Positions 27,420 through 35,093 of a DNA stretch of 64,000 nt are shown piece by piece. A program made the translations under genes and the position numbers. This DNA is from Teredinibacter haidensis (GTDB taxonomy: Bacteria > Pseudomonadota > Gammaproteobacteria > Pseudomonadales > Cellvibrionaceae), in NCBI RefSeq assembly GCF_014211975.1, contig NZ_CP060084.1, forward strand, positions 2,294,001-2,358,000. The letters are read 5' to 3'. How positions within the stretch are numbered: the stretch's first letter is position 1; each line of letters starts with the position of its first letter. The notes under the pieces are model-generated. The model searched no databases, was not told the DNA's origin, and saw only the letters and a list, made by a program, of their open reading frames with translations.

Positions 27420-28078
27420 CTTTAGCCGCTGTATTTTTTGATCTGGACGGTACCCTGCTGGACACCGCTCCCGACCTAGCCAATGCATTGAACACCCTGT
27501 TACTCTCCAGGGAGCAAGAACCCCTGCCCTTCGAGGTTATTCGTCGAGTTGTGTCCGATGGGGCGAATGCCATGTTGAATCTGGCGTTTGGAAAAACGCC
27601 GAAAGATGAAGGCTTTGATGAGTTACGAAGCGCGCTATTACAGTTTTATCTGCAGGATCTCGCTTCCCTCACAGAGCCCTTTAACGGCATCGAAAATTTG
27701 TTAGCGCAAATCGCGTGTGCCGATATTCCCTGGGGTATTGTCACTAATAAACCTTGGGCCTATACCGAACCATTGATGGAGTCTTTCGAATTTCTCTCTG
27801 CTCCCACCTCCATTGTGTGCCCAGAGCACGTTAATGAACGTAAACCCGCTCCCGATGCCCTCTATCTCGCCTGCCAACAGGTGAGTTGCGATCCCGCCGA
27901 TGCAATCTATATCGGCGACCACCAGCGTGACATTCTCTGCGGCATCAATGCCGGCATGCCTACCATTGCCGCAGGTTATGGCTATATCAATGCAAATGAT
28001 CACCACGAAAACTGGAATGCCGACCATTCCGTGAACAACGCCAGCGAGATCTGGCCCATTCTTAAGGCATACTTGTAG
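27416..28078 (+). CDS. mupP: HAD phosphatase, N-acetylmuramic acid 6-phosphate phosphatase
   Basis: A haloacid-dehalogenase phosphatase of the phosphoglycolate-phosphatase type: FFDLDGTLLDT (nucleophile Asp9, acid Asp11), a conserved Thr in VTNKP, Lys in ERKPAP, and GDHQRDILCG. In Pseudomonas the gene between ubiG and yciK is MupP, which dephosphorylates MurNAc-6-phosphate in peptidoglycan recycling. The identical context supports that name over gph. The catalytic family is certain; the substrate is inferred from synteny. Confidence 0.82.
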   Translation: MTLAAVFFDLDGTLLDTAPDLANALNTLLLSREQEPLPFEVIRRVVSDGANAMLNLAFGKTPKDEGFDELRSALLQFYLQDLASLTEPFNGIENLLAQIACADIPWGIVTNKPWAYTEPLMESFEFLSAPTSIVCPEHVNERKPAPDALYLACQQVSCDPADAIYIGDHQRDILCGINAGMPTIAAGYGYINANDHHENWNADHSVNNASEIWPILKAYL

Positions 28079-28121
28079 ACACCTGTAGCAGGCCTTAAAA
28101 ATTCAGATCAGGACCACAATT

Positions 28122-28886
28122 ATGATCGACTCCAAAACTCTCGCTCACTACCAGCCACCGGAAAATTTATTACAGAATAAAATTATTCTAGTTACCGGCG
28201 CCGGTGACGGTATTGGTAAAGCGGCCGCTTTTGCTTTTGCCGAGGCAGGCGCCACTGTCATATTGTTGGGCAGAACGCTGACAAAGCTTGAAACCGTTTA
28301 CGATGAAATCGAGGACAACAACTGGCCTAAACCCGCCATCATCCCCATGAACTTTGAAGGTGCTGCCGAGCAGGATTTTATTGAAGTGTGCAATGTACTG
28401 GAAAATGAATTTGGTCGTGTCGATGGATTGCTACACAACGCCAGTGAACTCGGCCCGCGAACCCCGATAGCCAACTACTCACTGGCAGAATGGCAAAAAA
28501 TCTTTCAGGTTAACGTCACTGCGCCATTCGTTTTAACCAAAACGCTGTTGCCACTGCTGCAAAACTCCGGAAGCGCCAGCGTTGTATTTACCGGTTCTGG
28601 CGTAGGCATCCAGGGCCGTGCTTTTTGGGGCGCCTATGCAGCCTCCAAAGCGGCAACTGAAAACCTGATGGAAACGCTAGCGGACGAATTCGATGGTAAA
28701 AAGTCGATTCGAATCAATTCCATTAATCCCGGCGCCACCCGCACAAAAATGCGCGCCACTGCATACCCTGCTGAGGATCCATCAACACTCGCTACGGCAG
28801 AAACATTGATGAATCGTTATTTATTTTTGATGGGGAAAGACAGCGAAGGGGTAAACGGCCAACAGTTTAATGCCCAGCCAAAATAG
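28122..28886 (+). CDS. yciK: short-chain dehydrogenase, YciK family
   Basis: A 254-residue NAD(P)-dependent short-chain dehydrogenase. The cofactor motif GAGDGIGKA is near residue 27, HNASELG takes the place of the usual NNAG, and the catalytic YAASKAA is intact with the upstream Ser in FTGSGVG. The physiological substrate of YciK is unknown. It follows mupP by 43 bases and ends the plus-strand run. The next gene is convergent. Confidence 0.85.
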   Translation: MIDSKTLAHYQPPENLLQNKIILVTGAGDGIGKAAAFAFAEAGATVILLGRTLTKLETVYDEIEDNNWPKPAIIPMNFEGAAEQDFIEVCNVLENEFGRVDGLLHNASELGPRTPIANYSLAEWQKIFQVNVTAPFVLTKTLLPLLQNSGSASVVFTGSGVGIQGRAFWGAYAASKAATENLMETLADEFDGKKSIRINSINPGATRTKMRATAYPAEDPSTLATAETLMNRYLFLMGKDSEGVNGQQFNAQPK

Positions 28887-28902
28887 GTTGGGCAGCCCTG
28901 TT

Positions 28903-29439
28903 TTACAGGCTAATGCCCTTCTGCTCAATAATGGGCTGTGGCATTAGACTTTGATCGGAATAATTTTCTGGAACACCTTCCGGAATCGGCGTAGTCGATG
29001 GTGGCGTGTCCACCGCCTTTATCTCCGCCTTGTTTTTTTTGGGTTTGCCAAAATAACGGTCGACCTGTACTTCCGAAAACGCATCTCTCCAGTGACGCCT
29101 GACAACAGCCTCTTCATAAAATACGTGGAAATATTCCACCTCGCGTTTTTCGCCGTTATAGCGTAACAACACCAGTAGATCTGCGTGCTTTTTATGTGCG
29201 CGGGTTAAGCGATAGGTAGAGATCTGCTTGCTACCAGGCCCCTGCTGTACGATTAGCGGTTTGCCCAACTGTGATTCAATCCAGTGCTCGGTGGTTTTAC
29301 CACGGCGAATTTCATAAAAAAAATCATCAGGTATTCGACCTTCCGCATCATTAAAGGACGTTGTCGTGGAAACAGAACAGGACGCCAGAAAGGCGACTGA
29401 AAAAATAACATAGAAAAAGAATAACCGCTTATGCCACAT
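28903..29439 (-). CDS. putative lipoprotein, function unknown
   Basis: A 178-residue protein with a signal peptide ending in lipobox LASC, then a small domain with GRIPDDFFYEIRRGKTTEHWIESQLG, reminiscent of the SmpA/OmlA (BamE-like) fold in which a short helix-helix-sheet module follows the lipid anchor. The C-terminus is Pro-rich. It overlaps the end of the DUF2802 gene by eleven bases and so is the last gene of the chemotaxis run. I cannot name a function, and a link to chemotaxis is only positional. Confidence 0.6.
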   Translation of the reverse strand: MWHKRLFFFYVIFSVAFLASCSVSTTTSFNDAEGRIPDDFFYEIRRGKTTEHWIESQLGKPLIVQQGPGSKQISTYRLTRAHKKHADLLVLLRYNGEKREVEYFHVFYEEAVVRRHWRDAFSEVQVDRYFGKPKKNKAEIKAVDTPPSTTPIPEGVPENYSDQSLMPQPIIEQKGISL

Positions 29440-29851
29440 GTTCGCGCGCTTGTTTGTGCAACATTTGCATTAGGCCAATCTCAGACGCTGACAGGCCACT
29501 GTTTGCGGCGACGGTTTGAGCATCAATCCCCTGCTCTATCAATTTCTGAGCCTGAGTGTAGGAAAACTCCAGATCACTTTGTCGAATATCGTGCTGCTGT
29601 TCCTGAAGGCTATGCAGCTTTTTTTCGAGGGAAATTAGACGCTGGCCAAGCCCCAAAGACCCGGAGCTCATTAAACCCGCCTGCTTTTCCATTATTTGCA
29701 GCTTGGTCGCTAACTGCTGCAGTTCCCTGCGGCTGCCAACGTAGGACACAACCACCATCAGCATTGCCAAAATGGCAACGAGAAGAGCGCCAATGACCAA
29801 CCAGGCCAAAACCGCTGAATCTCCACTGAAGTGTTGTGCCAAAAAACTCAT
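29429..29851 (-). CDS. DUF2802 membrane protein
   Basis: A 140-residue protein with one membrane helix (about 14-38), a coiled coil (about 42-95) and a C-terminal helix-turn-helix-like stretch (VAANSGLSASEIGLMQML). Proteins of this type follow cheW in polar flagellates and were assigned to DUF2802; function unknown. It overlaps cheW by four bases (ATGA). The tail may bind a partner rather than DNA. Confidence 0.7.
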   Translation of the reverse strand: MSFLAQHFSGDSAVLAWLVIGALLVAILAMLMVVVSYVGSRRELQQLATKLQIMEKQAGLMSSGSLGLGQRLISLEKKLHSLQEQQHDIRQSDLEFSYTQAQKLIEQGIDAQTVAANSGLSASEIGLMQMLHKQAREHVA

Positions 29852-30330
29852 GCTTCTATCTCAGCCCACTCGTCGTCCGTCAATAACTTGTCCAACTCGA
29901 TCAGAATCAGTAGCTCCTTGTTCTTGTGACAAACGCCCTGGATAAATTTAGCGCTTTCTTCGTTGCCAACGTTGGGGGCTGTTTCGATTTCAGATTGGCG
30001 CAAATACACCACCTCCGCAACGCTATCAACCAATATGCCCACCACGTGGCTATCCGCCTCGATAATTACAATACGGGTATTATCAGTAACTTCACCCGGC
30101 GGCAGCGCGAAACGCTCACGCGTATCGATTACCGTAACGACGTTACCCCGCAGGTTGATTATGCCTATAACATAACTGGGCGCTCCGGGGACGGCGGCAA
30201 TTTCGGTGTAACGCAAGACTTCCTGCACTTGCATTACGTTAACCCCGTAGGTTTCACCGGCCAATTTAAAGGTAACCCACTGGAGTACAGGATCCTCACT
30301 GGATTTATTCATGCTGGAATTTGTTGCCAT
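29848..30330 (-). CDS. cheW: chemotaxis coupling protein CheW
   Basis: CheW links receptors to CheA in the array. The 160-residue protein is one CheW/SH3-like domain with FKLAGETYGVNVMQVQEVL and IGIINLRGNVVTVIDTR. The ribosome site GAGGA is about nine to ten bases upstream. A sigma-54 type promoter candidate lies in the 139-base gap to parP. It belongs with cheA at 35094. The second cheW at 61282 belongs to the other chemotaxis system. Confidence 0.93.
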   Translation of the reverse strand: MATNSSMNKSSEDPVLQWVTFKLAGETYGVNVMQVQEVLRYTEIAAVPGAPSYVIGIINLRGNVVTVIDTRERFALPPGEVTDNTRIVIIEADSHVVGILVDSVAEVVYLRQSEIETAPNVGNEESAKFIQGVCHKNKELLILIELDKLLTDDEWAEIEA

Positions 30331-30416
30331 TGATTCTGTTCCTCATGCCTATTGCAATACAGCAGGCGTCAATATTCAGCCTTGCGGCGTCAGATATACC
30401 TTTTAATATAGTTAAC

Positions 30417-30432
30417 AGCAGCTTCTATGCCA
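30417..30432 (-). promoter_or_regulatory. candidate sigma-54 promoter upstream of cheW
   Basis: Minus strand TGGCATAGAAGCTGCT: the invariant GG and GC are ten bases apart. The -12 part reads CTGCT instead of TTGCA. Predicted start is about 76 bases above cheW. Confidence 0.45.
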
Positions 30433-30469
30433 GCAAATAGCCGTTTTTTTTAACCTAGCTCAAGCGCGT

Positions 30470-31402
30470 TTAAGTCTTTTGTTCTGATGCCTGAAGCATA
30501 GCTCCCATTTGGGGGATATCGATAAGAGCACACATGGCGGACTTTACCGTACCTGCCAACCATGGTCGGCTGGTACGCTGTGTCCTCCACTTGACCTCAT
30601 CCGGGTCCAGAGAGATGGGTTGGTTCACCGAATCTACCGCCAGCCCCCAGGGCAACCCATCAATTGAGATAACGTATTTTGCCGCCCCGAGAAAAGAGTC
30701 TGAATATTTTTCCGGCATCACGAAAAGCGCTGTGTTCAAAGTCCGTATTTGCCCGTTTGGCGTATTCAGTAAGCCCATAAACCAATCGGACTGACCAAAA
30801 ACGGGCGTGAGTTCATCACCAATATTTTGTATCTGCCCCAGTGCAATCAGCGGCACCGCCAGTGTTAGACCCGAAACCTCAAATAGAAGCACATCAAAAC
30901 GTTGCTGCGCCCACTGCGGCCTGCCATTTTCCGCCCACTCCAACACGGCATTAACGCTTTCTCTCAATTCGCCTGCGGGCTGTTCTAGCGCTGGCTCGGT
31001 AAGCTCAGGAGACCCTAGTTTTATCCGCATTTCCTGTTCAATTTTCTGCTCTGGAGAGAGCACCTTTACCTTGACCTCTGTCTGCAACTGCGGAGTTTTT
31101 TCTGGCACAGGTATAGATAAATCTGGCATACGCTTGGTTAGCAAGGCCTGGAGTTGCTTGCGCTTCAATGCCTCCAGCTCTGCCAACTTAGCAACGGGTT
31201 GCTCTGCTACAGGTCGCTTATTAACCGGCTTGGGCTGAACCCGAAGAGAACTGACCTCAGGAGGCTGAAGTGGTTTCTCTGACAGTTGAACAGAAGAGGG
31301 CTTAGCGTTAACTTTTGGGTTATCTTCAACCGCAATGTCGTCATCCCGCAACAGTTCGGTAAAATAATCCAGCAGAGAATCCTGATTACTGCCGTCACTC
31401 AT
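30470..31402 (-). CDS. parP: ParP-like CheW-domain array-positioning protein
   Basis: A 310-residue protein with a long Pro/Lys/Glu-rich N-terminal part (about 1-150) and a C-terminal CheW-like domain (about 165-300: FEVSGLTLAVPLIALGQIQNI). In Vibrio, ParP uses its C-terminal domain to bind CheA and its N-terminal part to bind ParC, holding arrays at the pole. The overlap of four bases with a ParC-like gene makes this assignment strong. Earlier annotations would call it simply a CheW-domain protein. Confidence 0.82.
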   Translation of the reverse strand: MSDGSNQDSLLDYFTELLRDDDIAVEDNPKVNAKPSSVQLSEKPLQPPEVSSLRVQPKPVNKRPVAEQPVAKLAELEALKRKQLQALLTKRMPDLSIPVPEKTPQLQTEVKVKVLSPEQKIEQEMRIKLGSPELTEPALEQPAGELRESVNAVLEWAENGRPQWAQQRFDVLLFEVSGLTLAVPLIALGQIQNIGDELTPVFGQSDWFMGLLNTPNGQIRTLNTALFVMPEKYSDSFLGAAKYVISIDGLPWGLAVDSVNQPISLDPDEVKWRTQRTSRPWLAGTVKSAMCALIDIPQMGAMLQASEQKT

Positions 31403-32205
31403 AACTCACCACCACTGGTCGCCGTTTTTTTACAAACTTTTCCGCCGCTCTCCAAAAACTGAAACAAGGAACGGTAAGCCAACACACTGCGGGATGAAGC
31501 ATCAAAAAGATGCGGTGGCATACCCGCTTTACTGGCATCGCGCAAACGGGTATCAATGGGTATTTTCCCCGCCCACACCTCTTCGCCGAAGTTATTACGA
31601 ATTGTACGCAGGCTGGTCACACTGGCCTGTGTTCTTCGATCATACATGGTCGGCACAATGTGGTAATACAATTCGCTCTTGCGCGAACGTTTCATCATAT
31701 TCAGGGTATGTAAAATTCGCTCCAAACCTTTGATTGCCAGGAATTCGGTTTGCACGGGAATAATTAATCGACTGCAGGCGGCGATCGCGTTCACCATTAA
31801 CACCCCCAACTGTGGCGGGCAATCTATAATCGCCAGCTCATACTCGTCGAAAATAGTCGATAAACTTTTGGACAACACCAAGCCCATGCCATCACCAATT
31901 GCTTTTCTTTCCAGTGTTGCCAGTGGGGTTGACGCTGGTAACACGTGCAAACCCGAAAACGGTGTAGTCAGCGTAATTTTTTCGACCAGGTTATGCGTAA
32001 TATGCGCACGCTGCTCAAACAAGGTGAAAGTTGATTCAGTGAGGGTGTCCGGATTTTGTCGAAAGTAGCTGGTAAGAGAACCGTGCGGATCGAGGTCGAC
32101 CAGCAAAACACGCTTACCCTGCTCGGCAGCCAAACCACCAAGAGCAATACTGGTGGTCGTTTTACCCACGCCACCTTTTTGATTTGCGACTGTCCAAACC
32201 TGCAC
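31399..32205 (-). CDS. parC: ParC-like ParA-family ATPase for polar chemotaxis arrays
   Basis: A deviant-Walker ParA-type ATPase of 268 residues: KGGVGKTTT near residue 10, LVDLDPHGS and IDCPPQLG. No ParB partner is encoded next to it; instead ParP overlaps its end. In Vibrio and relatives this pair recruits chemotaxis arrays to the old pole. The start is GTG. A near-consensus sigma-54 promoter overlaps the motD stop codon 70-85 bases upstream. Confidence 0.85.
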   Translation of the reverse strand: MQVWTVANQKGGVGKTTTSIALGGLAAEQGKRVLLVDLDPHGSLTSYFRQNPDTLTESTFTLFEQRAHITHNLVEKITLTTPFSGLHVLPASTPLATLERKAIGDGMGLVLSKSLSTIFDEYELAIIDCPPQLGVLMVNAIAACSRLIIPVQTEFLAIKGLERILHTLNMMKRSRKSELYYHIVPTMYDRRTQASVTSLRTIRNNFGEEVWAGKIPIDTRLRDASKAGMPPHLFDASSRSVLAYRSLFQFLESGGKVCKKTATSGGEL

Positions 32206-32274
32206 GAAGTTACCCGATAAAAAATGTCAAAAATCCAGAAGATAAAAAGCTTTTTCCCACAATAGCCCATACAA

Positions 32275-32290
32275 GGCAATTACCGTGCCT
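32275..32290 (-). promoter_or_regulatory. sigma-54 type promoter upstream of parC
   Basis: Minus strand AGGCACG-GTAA-TTGCC, close to the consensus TGGCACG-N4-TTGCA, with predicted start about 59 bases above parC. It also forms an AAGGCA/TGCCTT inverted repeat, so a hairpin at the motD end is the alternative reading. Confidence 0.55.
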
Positions 32291-33156
32291 TACCCTCTTC
32301 CTTTTGGGTCACTGGTGAATAACAAGCCTCCGTTAGGGAGTTTTATCGGCTCGATAACGTTTTCCTGAAGCCCTCCTTGCGGTTCTTCCATTGCATCAGG
32401 AGCTAACGGCTGCACCTGCTCTTCCATATCCGGCAATATCGCTTCGCCGGATTCAGCCATCACACGCGCCGCGCCTTCCCGAGGTGTTTCTGCCTTGCTG
32501 CGCGCAACGCGCAATACCACCCGTCTATTTTTCGCACGCCCCTGTGCAGTTGAGTTGTCATCAACCGGTTGATATTCACCATAGCCAGTAGCCGATAAGC
32601 GCGTCGGGTCAACACCGGTGTATGCCAATAAATTGACTATCGCAACGGCTCGCGCGGAAGACAACTGCCAATTACTTTGGTAGCGCTCGGTTCGTATGGG
32701 AATGTTATCCGTGTGGCCGCTAACCGCTACGGCATTTTGAAATGGGGCAAGTACGTCAGCGACATCGGCAAATATCTGCTTAGCTTCAGCGCTTGGGTCT
32801 GCACTGCCCGAATTGAACAGCAAGTTGGCGTTAATCTCCAGCTCGACCCAGTCTTCATTTCCCCAAACAGACACCGAGCCGTCAATAATCATCTTTTCTA
32901 ACAAGGTTTCCAGTTCCGCTTCCAGGCTATCCAGTGACACCAGCTCGGTTTGCTGCTGGGCATCTACCGGCTGACCCGCCTGCGAAGAAAAAGCAGACTG
33001 AAGCGTGCTGGACAATATACGGTATTTATTCTCGTTGACCTGTGATACGGAGTACATCACCACAAAAAATGCGAACAGCAGCGTAACAAAATCGGAATAG
33101 GAGACCAACCAGCGTTCGTGGTTAATTTTGGTTTCTATAGGGTTGCGTCGTCTCAT
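32290..33156 (-). CDS. motD: flagellar stator protein MotD (MotB family)
   Basis: A 288-residue inner-membrane stator protein anchored to peptidoglycan. A short basic N-terminus precedes one membrane helix (about 19-37) with the proton-binding Asp in VSYSDFVTLLFAFFVVMYS. The C-terminal OmpA-like domain has GHTDNIPI and NRRVVLRV. I start it at the ATG at 33156, preceded by GGAA, giving MRRRNPIE; a GTG at 33195 would overlap motC and lacks a ribosome site. Pseudomonas pairs MotCD with MotAB for swarming-type torque. Confidence 0.92.
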   Translation of the reverse strand: MRRRNPIETKINHERWLVSYSDFVTLLFAFFVVMYSVSQVNENKYRILSSTLQSAFSSQAGQPVDAQQQTELVSLDSLEAELETLLEKMIIDGSVSVWGNEDWVELEINANLLFNSGSADPSAEAKQIFADVADVLAPFQNAVAVSGHTDNIPIRTERYQSNWQLSSARAVAIVNLLAYTGVDPTRLSATGYGEYQPVDDNSTAQGRAKNRRVVLRVARSKAETPREGAARVMAESGEAILPDMEEQVQPLAPDAMEEPQGGLQENVIEPIKLPNGGLLFTSDPKGRG

Positions 33157-33178
33157 GGCACGTTCCGAAGCGACCACG

Positions 33179-33919
33179 CTAGTGGAGGTATCCACTTAGT
33201 TTCATTTCGATCGCTTTTGGGTTTTCGCCGTCGGCAATAGCAATAATGCCTTCTATCAGCAGCTCACGAAACTGAGACTGTTCTTTAATGCAGGATTTTA
33301 ATTTGTTGGCGATCGGTAATAATAATAAGTTGGCAAAAGCAACGCCGTAAATCGTTGCCACAAAGGCAACGGCGATACCTGGCCCTAATTCTGCAGGGTC
33401 AGCCAAATGCTGCATCACGTGAATCAAACCCATGACAGCACCAATAATACCTATAGTCGGTGCATAGCCGCCCATACTTTCATAAAACTGAACGGCATCG
33501 TGATCACGCTGCTCAGCCACAATCAGATCAGTTTCCAAAACATGGCGAATGACATCTGGCTCGCTGCCATCGACCAATAAACGTAAACCCTTTTTGGAGA
33601 AGGCATCGCTTTCGCGCTCGGCAATATTTTCCAGGCCCAAGAGGCCCTCTTTACGGGCAGATCTGGCCCAGCCAACTACACGCTTTATGCCCAGCTGAAA
33701 TTTTTGGCGAGGAGGTTTGAAGATCCATTTAAACAGAGACATTGCCCTGCGTAAACCATTGAACGGGGTTTGCAGTATAGCGGCTCCGAATGTGCCGCCC
33801 ACGACAATAATCGCTGCAGGACCATTTGCAAGAGAGTTCCATGAGCCGCCTTCCAGGAAGTTTCCGCCGAGAAGTGCAGCAAACCCGATAATAACGCCGA
33901 GGACACTAAGAAAATCCAT
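33179..33919 (-). CDS. motC: flagellar stator protein MotC (MotA family)
   Basis: The four-helix stator partner of MotD, 246 residues. The family features are present: N-terminal membrane helix, LFKWIFKPP loop, the large cytoplasmic part with charged residues, and the final helices GGYAPTIGIIGAVMGLIHVM and VAFVATIYGVAFANL. It starts 12 bases after cheB and is followed directly by motD. Confidence 0.93.
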   Translation of the reverse strand: MDFLSVLGVIIGFAALLGGNFLEGGSWNSLANGPAAIIVVGGTFGAAILQTPFNGLRRAMSLFKWIFKPPRQKFQLGIKRVVGWARSARKEGLLGLENIAERESDAFSKKGLRLLVDGSEPDVIRHVLETDLIVAEQRDHDAVQFYESMGGYAPTIGIIGAVMGLIHVMQHLADPAELGPGIAVAFVATIYGVAFANLLLLPIANKLKSCIKEQSQFRELLIEGIIAIADGENPKAIEMKLSGYLH

Positions 33920-33930
33920 CGAGCCTCCCG

Positions 33931-35067
33931 CTACAAATCACTGATTAAGCGAGAAGAGAATTCTCCCAAAGACAGAACCTCGTCTGACAAATTGGCTTTA
34001 GCAACCGCCGCAGGCATACCGTAAACAATAGAGGACGCCTGATCCTGCGACCAAAGGACAGCCCCCTTGTCTTTTAATATTCGCGCACCATCACAACCAT
34101 CGGAGCCCATACCAGTCAATACGATTGCCAGCACCTTCTCATGATAAAAATTAGCAATCGAAGCAAAGGTAATATCGACACAGGGCTTGTAATTAACTCG
34201 ATCATCACCCGCAATAATTTTTATAGCGCTCCCTGTGCGATCTAGCATCATTTGCATTCCACCAGGAGCGATCAAAACACTGCCGGGGGCTAACTTATCG
34301 CCACTTTGTGCTTCTTTCACTGTCACTGCCGATAATCTGTTCAAACGTTCGGCAAACGCTTTAGTAAAATTCTCTGGCATATGCTGTACCACCAAAAGGG
34401 CGGCGGGAAAATTTGCTGGTAATTGAGTAATAATATCGGAGAGAGCGACCGGCCCTCCGGTTGAAGCCCCAATAACAACTAACTTTACTTTGCCTTTAAG
34501 GTTTCGTTTTTCTGAGCGAGGGCGGTGCGGTTGCGCTGCTGATTTTTCTGTTGGTGCAGTTCTGCTGGCTATTCGCTCCCTTAACGCAGCCGTTTTTTCT
34601 CTTGCCCGCTGGGAGCGAACGTTTGCTTCGGCGGCTAGCTCATCGGTAGAGCGGACTGGTGCAATGTTTGCCTGACTCGCAAACGTGATAAGTTTTTCGT
34701 GTAACCTGCGCTTGAGTAAATCCGAATTTTTTGACACTTCCGCAAAATTTTTCGGAATAAAGTCAACGGCACCAGCATCCAGCGCTTCCAGAGTAATATT
34801 TGCGCCTTCATAGGTCATAGAGGAGAACATAACAATGGGTACCGGACGCTCGGCCATAATAGCGCGCACAGCAGAAACACCATCGAGTAACGGCATTTCG
34901 TAATCCATGGAGATGATATCGGGCTGCAGACTGGCGGCTTTTTCAATCGCTTCCTGCCCATTAGCCGCTATACCAACAACCTTAAGTTCGGGGCATTCAT
35001 TAATAATTTCTTTCAAGCGGTGCTGAAAGAAGCTGGAATCATCGACAACTAAAACCTTATATGGCAC
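33931..35067 (-). CDS. cheB: protein-glutamate methylesterase CheB (first system)
   Basis: Removes methyl groups from receptors for adaptation. The receiver domain (about 1-125) has the acidic pair DDS and the phospho-Asp in ISMDYEMP. A charged linker (about 130-190) joins it to the esterase domain with the Ser-His-Asp triad visible in GASTGG, VVQHMPE and GMGSDG. At 378 residues it is normal. The gene follows cheA by 26 bases. A second cheB is at 55626. Confidence 0.94.
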   Translation of the reverse strand: MPYKVLVVDDSSFFQHRLKEIINECPELKVVGIAANGQEAIEKAASLQPDIISMDYEMPLLDGVSAVRAIMAERPVPIVMFSSMTYEGANITLEALDAGAVDFIPKNFAEVSKNSDLLKRRLHEKLITFASQANIAPVRSTDELAAEANVRSQRAREKTAALRERIASRTAPTEKSAAQPHRPRSEKRNLKGKVKLVVIGASTGGPVALSDIITQLPANFPAALLVVQHMPENFTKAFAERLNRLSAVTVKEAQSGDKLAPGSVLIAPGGMQMMLDRTGSAIKIIAGDDRVNYKPCVDITFASIANFYHEKVLAIVLTGMGSDGCDGARILKDKGAVLWSQDQASSIVYGMPAAVAKANLSDEVLSLGEFSSRLISDL

Positions 35068-35093
35068 GAGTCCTCCTCTGCATTTCGATTGAC

